This document shows positions 1-7,727 of a stretch of 64,000 nucleotides of DNA, in pieces. The first letter of the stretch is position 1; each line of letters starts with the position of its first letter. Under the pieces are notes generated by a model, which saw only the letters and a program-made list of their open reading frames with translations, was not told the DNA's origin and did not search any database. The DNA is taken from contig NZ_JAKILC010000007.1 of the NCBI RefSeq assembly GCF_023283845.1, positions 186,001-250,000 on the forward strand, given 5' to 3'. Position numbers and translations under genes: made by a program. The stretch is from Shewanella marinintestina. Its GTDB lineage: Bacteria; Pseudomonadota; Gammaproteobacteria; Enterobacterales; Shewanellaceae.

Positions 1-13
1 TTGTGCGTTGCTG

Positions 14-46
14 GGCGTTATCAAAGGGAGCGGTATTGATAACGCC
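14..46. repeat. Inverted repeat, possible terminator
   Basis: GGCGTTATCAA at 14-24 pairs perfectly with TTGATAACGCC at 36-46 across an 11-base loop, and the arms extend imperfectly outward to about 1-58. It lies just beyond the 3' end of the exported lyase gene, which is read towards it. There is no clear T tract, so it may be a terminator stem or a dispersed palindromic repeat. Confidence 0.4.
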
Positions 47-88
47 AAGCAAGTGCAAATAGGTAACTCGCTTTAAGATTAAAAGGTC

Positions 89-1732
89 TTAGTACTGTGC
101 GATAAATGCTTTTGATGCCTCAATATCAGGGGTGAACGGACGGTCTACCGATACAAATGGCACTTGCTTACGGAATGCTTCATACATGGCTTTTGTTGTT
201 TCACCTTGTTTCAAGTCTTTGTCTGCAAGTTTGCGCAAATCGATTGCTTGAGTAGAGTGCATAAGTTCAAGACCGTACATAACGTTTGTGTTATCAACGA
301 TCTGAATTAGTCTGTCTGAAGCAAGCTTTAGATTAGTGAAGGTATCTTCAATGTTACCTGCAATCGCAATACCGTCGAACGAGACTGGGTTCGCTAGTGC
401 TTTGTTACGTACTTGCATATCAACAAATGTTTTTTGAATCGCACCAAATGCGTGGCCATTGTTACCCGGTGCGCTTAAGAAGCGTGGTAGACGCGTAAAG
501 TGGTCATCAGACAAGTGGATAGTACGCATAGCACTGTTGTGTGATACGTGAGTTAGCGCAATGGCTAACTGCTGTACTGCAAGTGCAACAGGTAGTGGTT
601 CAAAGTTAGTTGTTGGGAATACACCGCCTTTACCTTCAACTAAGTACTTAGATACTTGAGAGTTATTACCGTAATCAACCCCTGCACCTACGATAACGCC
701 AGGGTTGTCGTCTGAGTGATTAATTTGAATATCAATCACTTGGTCAAGATCGGCTAGTGCCTTGTAAGCGCTAGCAAAAGTGTAGGCTGTGGTACGGTAG
801 CTTAGCGGATCTTGTAGTGGACGCTCAGGGTTTGCATCCCATAAATAGCTGCCCATTAAGTCGTTACGGATCTCACTAGTCGCTTGTTTTAGGAATGGGA
901 AAGGACGAATATCATTAGTCTGTGGTAAAAATGGCGAAACATTACCGTTTAAGCCTTCAAGGCTTAGGCTAAATACCGCTGGAGACACTGCTAAAAGATG
1001 TTTAGCATCGCGGTAGCCTTGCATCGCATACGCTACGCCTACTGAGTTATTTGATAAAATAGACAGGGCATCTTTACCCACTGGGTCTAGGGCTTTAATA
1101 CCAGCTTTTTTCATCGCGACGGCGCTGCTCATGCGTTCGCCTTTGTAGATCACATCCCATTCACCGATCATTGCCAGACCCACATGAGATGAAAGCAAAA
1201 TATCAGCTTCGCCCACAGTACCTTTAGATGGAATAATTGGCGTAATATCGTTATTCAAATAAGCTTGGTAAAGCTCGGCTACATAAGGTTGAACACCCGT
1301 GTGGCCAGATAAAATGGTGTTTAAACGTACCGCTAAGGCTACGCGAGTTAAGCTAACAGGCATAGCTTCGCCAACACCCGCGCTGTGAGCGCGTAATGTG
1401 CTGTAGTTGAAAGACTTTGACGCCTTCATTACTTCAGGGCTTAGCTCGCCGTTGGCATCGAATAGTTTGTGGTCTTTGTTTAAACCCACACCTACCGTTA
1501 GACCGTATACTGGTTTGCCTAAACGGGCAGCTTCCATCAGTAGTTCGTGAGACTTTACCAGTGCAGTTGCTGACTGAGCCGCGATTTTAACTTCAGCGCC
1601 ATCAGCGATTTCCCAAGCTTGATCTTGAGTTAAGTTTTTACCGTCTAGTACAACTGTGTCGGCTGCCATTGCTTGGCCGGCAGTCAGTGCTAATGCGAGT
1701 GTCGTTAAAGCAACATTTTTAGTCGTTTTCAT
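89..1732 (-). CDS. Exported HAL/PAL/TAL-family ammonia-lyase homologue without MIO triad
   Basis: The protein has the length and fold signature of aromatic amino acid ammonia-lyases. It carries the Tyr-bearing loop PVYGLTVGVG (about residue 77; family PVYGVTTGFG), a DNPGV motif, and the FEPLPVALAVQQLAIAL helix. A Sec signal peptide (MKTTKNVALTTLALALTAGQAMA) puts it in the periplasm, unlike cytosolic HutH. The loop that normally reads GSVGASGDLAPLSH reads GTVGEADILLSSH, one residue shorter, so the Ala-Ser-Gly that cyclises to the MIO electrophile is absent. Three ATGs lie near the start; the third (1732) sits 9 nt after AGGA and starts a classical signal peptide, so I prefer it to 1741. It follows the flavoprotein gene by about 40 bp, as one operon. 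Family membership is clear. The reaction is unknown: classical lyase chemistry cannot be assumed, and a binding role or altered chemistry is possible. Confidence 0.85.
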   Translation of the reverse strand: MKTTKNVALTTLALALTAGQAMAADTVVLDGKNLTQDQAWEIADGAEVKIAAQSATALVKSHELLMEAARLGKPVYGLTVGVGLNKDHKLFDANGELSPEVMKASKSFNYSTLRAHSAGVGEAMPVSLTRVALAVRLNTILSGHTGVQPYVAELYQAYLNNDITPIIPSKGTVGEADILLSSHVGLAMIGEWDVIYKGERMSSAVAMKKAGIKALDPVGKDALSILSNNSVGVAYAMQGYRDAKHLLAVSPAVFSLSLEGLNGNVSPFLPQTNDIRPFPFLKQATSEIRNDLMGSYLWDANPERPLQDPLSYRTTAYTFASAYKALADLDQVIDIQINHSDDNPGVIVGAGVDYGNNSQVSKYLVEGKGGVFPTTNFEPLPVALAVQQLAIALTHVSHNSAMRTIHLSDDHFTRLPRFLSAPGNNGHAFGAIQKTFVDMQVRNKALANPVSFDGIAIAGNIEDTFTNLKLASDRLIQIVDNTNVMYGLELMHSTQAIDLRKLADKDLKQGETTKAMYEAFRKQVPFVSVDRPFTPDIEASKAFIAQY

Positions 1733-1773
1733 ATTCATCATTCCTATAATTTTTAAAATTTAGTAGCGACTTA

Positions 1774-3333
1774 CTAAGCAAGTTTTAGAGTTACGCTCTG
1801 GTTTTCTGCGCAGTGACGACCAGCATTTCGACCGGTTACAACCCCTTCTGCCACAGCACATGCGCCTAAGCGGCTTGCACCGTGAATACCGCCAGTGGCT
1901 TCACCGGCTGCGTATAGTCCTAGGATTGGTTTGTTGGTCACAAGGTGAAGTACTTCTGATGCAGTGTTGACCTTTACGCCGCCCATGCAGTAGTGGACTT
2001 TTGGCCACATACGCACGCCATACCAAGGGCCTTTATCAAGTAACATGGCCTTTTGCATTGGACGACCAAATTCAGAGTCGTTGCCGTTAGTGACAGATTC
2101 ATTCCAGCGAGCAACCTGATCTTTAAGTGCTTTTGCTGGCATGTTGTAGATTTTTGCGAGTTCTTCTAGGGTGTCAGCTTTCTTAATGACGTTGTATTTC
2201 AAACCCCAATCTAGAGTTTGTGCATCTTTTGCACCCTCAGCATTAGTAAAGCCGATTGGGTAAACAGGGTTACCTTCTGTATCGCGGCGAGTCATGATGG
2301 CATCGGCGCGGGCCTTACGATCAGCAAGTTCGTTAAAGAAACGCTCACCGGTGCGCACGTCAACTACGATGCCGCTTGGGTAGGTCGCAATAGTGTTGAA
2401 CTGAGATGCAGTACCAAAGCCTTTTTCATCAGGTGATGCCCAAGGGCCTAATTGGATTTGATCTAAGTGAATTGGGTTAGCACCGAGTAACATCATTTGC
2501 TTTAGGGCTTCAGACGTTGCACCCGCGTGGTTAGTTGAATCTAATTGGTTGGTGTATTCAGGTTGCTGCATTTGACGATATTCAATATCGTTGCCAAAGC
2601 CACCCGTTGCCATAATTACGCCTTTGCGGGCGCCAATCTTAACCATCTTGCCTGTGCGTTCTTTCGGGAAGTAATAGCCTTGACGTACATCGACGCCAAT
2701 TACGCGGCCGTTTTCGTCTTTAATAAAGCCTTCAAGCTTGGCTTGGTTGCGCATATCGATGTTGTTCTTTTTGGCAACTTTAATGAGCGGGCGAATGATA
2801 CCGGCGCCAGAGCTTTGTACGGTTTGCAGTACGCGAGGAATAGAGTGACCACCAAAGTGCTGTACAAAAGGTTTCCATTGAACACCGTGATCAATCAGCC
2901 ATTCACAAGATTCTGCTGTGCCATTGCATACTAGCTTAAGCATTTCTATATCGTTCATGCCACGGCCAGATTCCAGCATATCGGCAACCATTACATCAAC
3001 AGAGTCTTCGATACCTTCTTGTTTTTGCAGGGGAGAGCCAGCAACAGCCATTGCGCCGCCATTAATGGTTGAGTTACCGCCAAATACAGGCATCTTATCG
3101 ATAACCATAACGCTTGAGCCATTTTCTCTAGCTTGTAGTGCCGCCGACATACCCGCAAAGCCACTACCAACAACAATAACATCAACAACTTCATCAAACT
3201 TGGCATCAGCTTGTGGTACACAAGCGGCATTTGCTGATAAGGCGACAGTGCTACCTAAGCCTGCAACCGCCATAGCTGCACCACCTTTAAGTAGTTGGCG
3301 TCTGCCAAGACTTACCAATTCTTTCTCGTTCAT
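1774..3333 (-). CDS. Tat-exported FAD-dependent fumarate-reductase-family flavoprotein (urocanate/arylacrylate reductase-like)
   Basis: A twin-arginine leader (RRQLLKGG, residues 11-18, then a hydrophobic stretch ending SANA) exports a folded flavoprotein. The FAD Rossmann motif VIVVGSGFAGMSAA is near residue 53, and GGNSTINGGAM follows. The catalytic proton-donor Arg region is kept (FFNELADRKARADAI, about residue 338), as are the VHYCMGG histidine (about 447) and GGIHGASRLG arginine (about 485). The position that supplies the fumarate-binding His in Fcc3-type enzymes reads LDQIQLGPW, so fumarate is unlikely; urocanate or another arylacrylate is plausible. The mature protein has only the flavin and clamp domains, with no heme or FMN domain, so a separate electron donor is needed. 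It is the first gene of a two-gene operon behind a sigma-54 promoter. The family is certain, the substrate inferred. Confidence 0.88.
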   Translation of the reverse strand: MNEKELVSLGRRQLLKGGAAMAVAGLGSTVALSANAACVPQADAKFDEVVDVIVVGSGFAGMSAALQARENGSSVMVIDKMPVFGGNSTINGGAMAVAGSPLQKQEGIEDSVDVMVADMLESGRGMNDIEMLKLVCNGTAESCEWLIDHGVQWKPFVQHFGGHSIPRVLQTVQSSGAGIIRPLIKVAKKNNIDMRNQAKLEGFIKDENGRVIGVDVRQGYYFPKERTGKMVKIGARKGVIMATGGFGNDIEYRQMQQPEYTNQLDSTNHAGATSEALKQMMLLGANPIHLDQIQLGPWASPDEKGFGTASQFNTIATYPSGIVVDVRTGERFFNELADRKARADAIMTRRDTEGNPVYPIGFTNAEGAKDAQTLDWGLKYNVIKKADTLEELAKIYNMPAKALKDQVARWNESVTNGNDSEFGRPMQKAMLLDKGPWYGVRMWPKVHYCMGGVKVNTASEVLHLVTNKPILGLYAAGEATGGIHGASRLGACAVAEGVVTGRNAGRHCAENQSVTLKLA

Positions 3334-3402
3334 CTCTCTCTTCCCTATCTGTATTTTAATTGTCTATCAGAGCTATTAGTGCTCGATGTAATACAGTTAA
3401 AG

Positions 3403-3420
3403 TTGCAGCGACTATGCCAA
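3403..3420 (-). promoter_or_regulatory. Sigma-54 promoter of the flavoprotein-lyase operon
   Basis: On the minus strand the sequence reads TTGGCATAGTCGCTGCAA, matching TGGCAC-N5-TTGC with GG at -24 and GC at -12. It lies about 70 bp upstream of the flavoprotein start, and operator-like repeats lie 50-90 bp further upstream, the usual position for an enhancer-binding activator. Confidence 0.7.
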
Positions 3421-3469
3421 CTCGTGAATTAATACTTTATTGCTAGGGATTTATGAACCGAATCATCAA

Positions 3470-3510
3470 ACCACGAAATATCATGGTGTGAGACCTTGAT
3501 ATTTCGTGGT
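3470..3510. promoter_or_regulatory. Inverted-repeat operator (ACCACGAAATATCA / TGATATTTCGTGGT)
   Basis: ACCACGAAATATCA (3470-3483) and TGATATTTCGTGGT (3497-3510) form a perfect 14-bp inverted repeat with a 13-bp spacer. Weaker related half sites (GAGATATCACC and CGATATG) follow at about 3517-3533. The same AAATATC core recurs upstream of the porin at 7422-7480. It is the likely binding site of the sigma-54 activator encoded at 4410-5936. Confidence 0.65.
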
Positions 3511-4378
3511 CACCCCGAGATATCACCGATATGTCAAATTTAAATCGAATGCCGATAATAGATATTTAACGATAATCAATAATAAGTTGATTAGTAGTTT
3601 TTATTTTAATAATCATTATTGCTAATGTTAGTTGTTAGCTTCTTGCCATATCTTTAAAGCTTGTTTATATATTTTTATGGTTTTTCAATTGTGATAAACA
3701 ACTATTAGATAAATATTCCCATAATTAGTCATACCCAAACAGGAAGCCTTGCTCAAATATTAGCGGGTTTGTTTGTCGTGAGTGGCTTCTATAACGGTTA
3801 ATCATCAGTGAAACCTCAATATACTGCTCCGGATTATATTCTATATATTTATTGGTTTTATAACGCTAAGTTAGCTTGTTTATTGACGTTTGTTATCATT
3901 TTTGGCTTAGCTCTGCTCGCTTTAAAAGTATATATCGATCTAATTTTATCGATTACAGCTACTAACTCGTCGACAATACAGCACTGTGCCTAATTATTAA
4001 GCATAAGCAATATTGAGCTTCGCTTAAGTTATATTAAGGCGGAATAGACTTTTTTATTATGCTGTAAATAGTGTTTTGTGAGCTTTGGTATATATTTTAT
4101 AAAGTCTATGTAATAACGGGTTAGGTTTGTCGTTTTTTTATCTTTGGTTTTTATGTGTGCAGGTCACAATTATTGGATTATTTATAAATGATTCACATGT
4201 TTAAATTAATCACTGCATGCTTCACATATTTAATGCTCTTTTGATGTTACAAGTGAGGGGCAAATTAATAAAAGCTTGGTGAACATCAAATAATAATAAT
4301 TTGTAGGGGGAAAGTAGGCGTTGTTTACAATGTTTTATGAACAGGGACACAGACTCACTAAATACAATGCACTACCAT

Positions 4379-4392
4379 CACGAAACTTCGTG
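4379..4392. promoter_or_regulatory. Palindrome at the regulator start, possible autoregulatory site
   Basis: CACGAA-AC-TTCGTG is a perfect palindrome 17 bp before the ATG of the sigma-54 activator. Its CACGAA arm equals the outer part of the operator half sites at 3470 and 7422. Its position fits autorepression by the activator. This is inference from similarity and location. Confidence 0.4.
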
Positions 4393-4409
4393 GTTAACTC
4401 GAGACTCAA

Positions 4410-5936
4410 ATGAAAGAGCAATTTTATTATCAGGCGACGCATTGTTTATGTAGTAGCTTGTCACTCGAGGTGGCGTTAGAAAGTTACTATGATTTCGTTA
4501 AGCAACATTTACCGATCGATGGCATTTTTCTTAATATTTATCGTCCTGAGCATGGTGATATTCAATTTTTGGCTCATGTAAATCAACATCAGGTTGTAGC
4601 GCTTGATAAGCAAGTCAAAATCTCTCCAGAAATGGAGGCGGTATTGCAGGAAAATGATCGACCTGTTATGCGAATTATCAACGACATTCATCTTGATAAA
4701 GTCACCAGCTTTGTTGCTCCACAGGTGATCCCTGAAATCGCATCGGTGATTTTACTGCGTATGGTTAGTGATAATACTCATCTAGGAGTTGTTGGTTTCT
4801 ATGCTAAAAAACCGGGACAGTTTAAGCCGCGACATGCCGATTTGATTGAGCCCCATAAAGATACCTTTTCATTGATCACCGCCTTTAATTTGCGTGGACG
4901 AAACTTGCTCAGAGCTAACCAAGTATTAAGCCAAGAAAATGATAACCTCAAGCGAGGTATGTTTGCGCCGGATGGTGTTGTTGGCGCCGAAGGTGGCTTG
5001 AAAAAAGTGATGGTACAAGTTGATGCCATTGCAGCATTAAATACCAGTGTATTAATGCAAGGTGAGACGGGGTGCGGTAAAGAAGTTATAGCCAATGCGA
5101 TTCATGCGAAATCTAATCGTGCAGGCAAACCATTTATTAAGGTTAATTGTGGGGCTATCCCCGACACTTTGATTGACTCTGAGCTTTTTGGTTATGAAAA
5201 AGGCGCTTTTACAGGGGCTGAAACCCGTAAAGCAGGTTACTTTGAGCAAGCCAATGGCGGTACTATTTTTTTAGATGAAATAGGAGAACTGCCTTTATCT
5301 GCACAGGTACGGTTATTGCGAGTGTTGCAAAATAGCTCTATCACACGTGTTGGTGGCTTTGAAAATGTTGATCTAGATATTCGTGTGATTGCTGCAACTC
5401 ATAGAAACTTGCAGGCTATGGTGCATGAAAAAACCTTTCGTGAAGACCTTTGGTATCGTTTAGCGGTATTTCCTATTGATATTCCATCGTTACGTCAGCG
5501 AAGAAGTGATATTCCACTTTTAGTTCAGCATTTTATCGAAATGCTAGCTGCCAAGTTTAACTTAGATGCATTGCCGAGAATAATGCCTGAGCAGCTAAGT
5601 ATTTTAAATAATTATGGTTGGCCAGGTAATGTGCGTGAGTTAATTAATGTACTTGAACGGGCAATTATTCAGAACCCTAGAGGCCCGCTTAGCTTTGATC
5701 TGTTGAGCGCAGCGGTTAAAGAGGAAGTCCCGACGCAAAGTGGCCAAACAATTATTGTCGATCCGAGTCATGCTAGCGATAAACTGGTGCCACTAGAAAC
5801 CATGATTAGTAAGTATATTAATCATGCTTTACGGATCACTGGCGGTAAACTTTATGGCCCAGGCGGTGCCGCAGAGTTATTGGATATCAATCCCAATACA
5901 TTAAAGAGTAAAATGAAAAAACTCGGTTTATGTTAG
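4410..5936 (+). CDS. Sigma-54-dependent enhancer-binding activator with N-terminal GAF-like domain
   Basis: The first 160 or so residues resemble a small-molecule-sensing GAF domain, not a phosphoacceptor receiver. A AAA+ domain follows with Walker A GETGCGKE (about residue 218), the sigma-54 contact loop GAFTGA, Walker B TIFLDEIGE, and WPGNVREL. The C-terminus is a Fis-type HTH (GGAAELLDINPNTLKSKMKKL). The gene is divergent from the flavoprotein-lyase operon and convergent with the porin. Both of those targets carry sigma-54 promoters and CGAAATATC boxes, so this protein most likely activates both on sensing a metabolite, perhaps the respiratory substrate. The ATG has only a weak Shine-Dalgarno. 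The function as an activator is clear; the ligand is unknown. Confidence 0.9.
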   Translation: MKEQFYYQATHCLCSSLSLEVALESYYDFVKQHLPIDGIFLNIYRPEHGDIQFLAHVNQHQVVALDKQVKISPEMEAVLQENDRPVMRIINDIHLDKVTSFVAPQVIPEIASVILLRMVSDNTHLGVVGFYAKKPGQFKPRHADLIEPHKDTFSLITAFNLRGRNLLRANQVLSQENDNLKRGMFAPDGVVGAEGGLKKVMVQVDAIAALNTSVLMQGETGCGKEVIANAIHAKSNRAGKPFIKVNCGAIPDTLIDSELFGYEKGAFTGAETRKAGYFEQANGGTIFLDEIGELPLSAQVRLLRVLQNSSITRVGGFENVDLDIRVIAATHRNLQAMVHEKTFREDLWYRLAVFPIDIPSLRQRRSDIPLLVQHFIEMLAAKFNLDALPRIMPEQLSILNNYGWPGNVRELINVLERAIIQNPRGPLSFDLLSAAVKEEVPTQSGQTIIVDPSHASDKLVPLETMISKYINHALRITGGKLYGPGGAAELLDINPNTLKSKMKKLGLC

Positions 5937-5970
5937 TTGCCACTGTCTTTGAGCAATTGATAGTGCAATA

Positions 5971-5999
5971 AAAAAACACTTCCAAGGAAGTGTTTTTTT
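5971..5999 (+). terminator. Rho-independent terminator after the sigma-54 activator
   Basis: AACACTTCC-AA-GGAAGTGTT forms a tight stem followed by a run of seven T, and preceded by A residues, so it could also act on the opposite strand. Confidence 0.85.
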
Positions 6000-6061
6000 A
6001 TTGCAGGGAACTTTTGATCCCGGGGCATTGAGAATGATGAGGACTCAATGGCTTTTGGATC

Positions 6062-6119
6062 ATGACTCAAACGTTTATGACTCAGAACGCGCAATAAAGG
6101 GGGAGCGCGTTTGAGTCAT
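6062..6119 (-). terminator. Long stem-loop downstream of the porin
   Basis: ATGACTCAAACG (6062-6073) pairs with CGTTTGAGTCAT (6108-6119), a perfect 12-bp stem next to the porin stop codon. It lacks a clear T tract, so it may be a transcript-stabilising 3' structure as much as a terminator. Confidence 0.5.
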
Positions 6120-6127
6120 TGTGCTAA

Positions 6128-7285
6128 TTAGAAGAAGTAACGAATACCAACAGAGTAGCTGTTGTCTTGTAGGTCTTCGTAGCTCTTATCATCCATCTCA
6201 CTGAAGTCTATTTTCGCTTCTGCAAACATGATGGTGTCATTGCTGTAACGATAGTGAAGGCCGACAACAGCAAACTGGCGTGTCCAATCACCTTGGATTT
6301 CAGTCGATGCATCAGTGTCTAGATCTTGGTAAGAAAGCAAGAAGCTGGGTACAAAACCATTTTCATATTGATAAGCAATTAAGAATTCGCCGCCAGTTGA
6401 GTCATATAACTCTCCACCAACTAGCTCATTTTGTTTACTCTTATGGGCGTTAAAACCAACATAGAAGCCATCTGCATCGCGATTAGGGGCATATTGGTAG
6501 AATGAGCCATATTGTGCACCGATGCCGATGATTTCGTTAGTATCGTCAACCTTCTCACCTGCTAGTTCACCTTTAAAGTCACCACGGTTGATCCCCGCTA
6601 GTACTTTAAATTTATCGGTAATCTGATAAGTCATGCTCGCACCATAGCTGGTGTCAAAATCAATATGTGAGCCGTCGTTTATAGCCATACCGTCTTTATC
6701 AAACAGTGCTACGTCGCCATTTTGTTTTGCTGCATATTGCACTGCAAAGCTCAAATCACCAAATGAGTTACGGTAAATGAAGGCTGAATCTGCACGGCCT
6801 GCACCGGTTAGTCCGCCGTCACCGAAGGTATAAGCACCAACAGAATAACCTGTGTAAACGTTGAGTACGTCGGTGGTATAGGCTACGTCGTAATAGGCTC
6901 CCCATTGCTTACCAAACGTTAAGCTACCCCATTTGTCATTCGCTAACCCGACATAGCCTAAACGGTTGAATAGAAAGTCAGAGTTTTTCTCTGCACCCAG
7001 CTGGCCGCCGGTATAGTTTAGTGAGTCGTCACTGGTGACCATGTTTATGCCCCACTCTGTATGAGCGAAACTGCGCCAGCCGTTTTTCTCTTGGCGGTCA
7101 AAGCGAAAACCAACGCGTGAGAAATTATCAACAACTGCGGTGTCGTGAGTGTCGTTGATAGCAGCAAAGCCCAGCCACCCCATCATATTAATGCTGTTAG
7201 TTTGGTCGTTATAAATCTCAGCAGCTTGTGCCGAACTCGCCATCAGGATGGATGGAATTAGCAGTGCTAACAGTTTCTTGTTCAT
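6128..7285 (-). CDS. Outer-membrane general porin
   Basis: A 22-residue signal peptide (cleavage after SAQA) is followed by alternating amphipathic beta strands and the motifs LFNRLGYVGLANDKWGSLTFGKQWG and FSRVGFRF that typify gram-negative trimeric porins. The protein ends in IRYFF, the C-terminal aromatic signature for BAM insertion. At 385 residues it has normal length for a 16-strand porin. A sigma-54 promoter and three CGAAATATCG-like boxes lie upstream, so it is probably induced with the flavoprotein-lyase operon and may admit that pathway's substrate. Substrate selectivity cannot be read from the sequence. Confidence 0.9.
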   Translation of the reverse strand: MNKKLLALLIPSILMASSAQAAEIYNDQTNSINMMGWLGFAAINDTHDTAVVDNFSRVGFRFDRQEKNGWRSFAHTEWGINMVTSDDSLNYTGGQLGAEKNSDFLFNRLGYVGLANDKWGSLTFGKQWGAYYDVAYTTDVLNVYTGYSVGAYTFGDGGLTGAGRADSAFIYRNSFGDLSFAVQYAAKQNGDVALFDKDGMAINDGSHIDFDTSYGASMTYQITDKFKVLAGINRGDFKGELAGEKVDDTNEIIGIGAQYGSFYQYAPNRDADGFYVGFNAHKSKQNELVGGELYDSTGGEFLIAYQYENGFVPSFLLSYQDLDTDASTEIQGDWTRQFAVVGLHYRYSNDTIMFAEAKIDFSEMDDKSYEDLQDNSYSVGIRYFF

Positions 7286-7356
7286 ATCATTTTCCCTATA
7301 TTTTTATTTTGCTAAAGCAAATTAGCTTCTAGATTTTTTTAATTTCCTATAGAAGA

Positions 7357-7372
7357 GCAGCTAGCGTGCCAA
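7357..7372 (-). promoter_or_regulatory. Sigma-54 promoter of the porin
   Basis: The minus strand reads TTGGCACGCTAGCTGC, an excellent match to TGGCAC-N5-TTGC. It lies about 70 bp upstream of the porin ATG. Confidence 0.75.
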
Positions 7373-7421
7373 GCTGGTAAACAGGGGATTTGAAAGGGAT
7401 AAATTGGAGCAAGATCGACGA

Positions 7422-7480
7422 ACCACGAAATATCGTCAAAGTGGATCGTTAAATATCGTGTTGCGGGTGAAATATCGTTG
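7422..7480. promoter_or_regulatory. Three AAATATCG operator half sites upstream of the porin
   Basis: The AAATATCG core occurs at 7428-7435, 7451-7458 and 7470-7477, in contexts ACCACGAAATATCG, CGTTAAATATCGTG and GTGAAATATCGTTG. The first equals the 3470 operator arm in 13 of 14 positions. The sites begin about 50 bp upstream of the sigma-54 promoter, the same geometry as at the flavoprotein operon. Confidence 0.6.
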
Positions 7481-7522
7481 TAACTCAGAGCGGGAAGCCA
7501 AAAGCAGGCTGTACGGCTTAGG

Positions 7523-7591
7523 TGGACACTTTTTTTAACTGCGGACATCTAAGCGCTAAAGCGGACACATTTAATGAGTGTCCGCGGACAC
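7523..7591. promoter_or_regulatory. Array of GCGGACAC boxes (enhancer of the efflux operon)
   Basis: Boxes read TGGACAC (7523-7529), GCGGACA (7541-7547), GCGGACAC (7561-7568), GTGTCCGC (7578-7585) and GCGGACAC (7584-7591); the third and fourth form an inverted repeat. Another ACGGACAC lies in the leader at 7706-7713. They precede a sigma-54 promoter by 65-130 bp and probably bind the NtrC-type regulator encoded at 12849-14270. Confidence 0.6.
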
Positions 7592-7654
7592 TTTTTAGTG
7601 GATTAGTCTTTACATCTTTTAATTAAGCTTATGTTTATTAGCTATTTATTGTTT

Positions 7655-7670
7655 TTGGCACAGGGATTGT
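7655..7670 (+). promoter_or_regulatory. Sigma-54 promoter of the ABC efflux operon
   Basis: TTGGCACAGGGATTGT matches the -24 element perfectly; the -12 element is TTGT in place of TTGC. It lies 57 bp before the ATG of the membrane fusion protein. Confidence 0.6.
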
Positions 7671-7727
7671 ATTAATAGACCTATCGAAAGCGATGAATGC
7701 TTAGAACGGACACTTTAGGGAAAGAAG

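Larger units (their letters stand above)
3334..4409. other. Long AT-rich divergent intergenic region
   Basis: This 1.08-kb region separates the flavoprotein operon from its divergent regulator. Apart from the sigma-54 promoter, the 3470-3510 operator and the palindrome next to the regulator start, it is AT-rich without a convincing gene. A 61-codon GTG-start frame at 3808-3993 has one hydrophobic stretch but no Shine-Dalgarno sequence. The length leaves room for a small RNA or further regulatory sites that I cannot identify. Confidence 0.6.

Noticed and set aside
2918..3379. 153-codon frame opposite the flavoprotein N-terminus
   Set aside because: It is antisense to a well-conserved Tat leader and FAD motif; Ser/Pro/Thr-rich translation is an artefact.
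3808..3993. 61-codon GTG-start frame with a hydrophobic stretch in the lyase-regulator gap
   Set aside because: No Shine-Dalgarno, AT-rich composition and no family resemblance; hydrophobicity is expected from AT-rich codons.
7339..7548. 69-codon frame upstream of the porin
   Set aside because: It covers the sigma-54 promoter and operator boxes and has no ribosome site.
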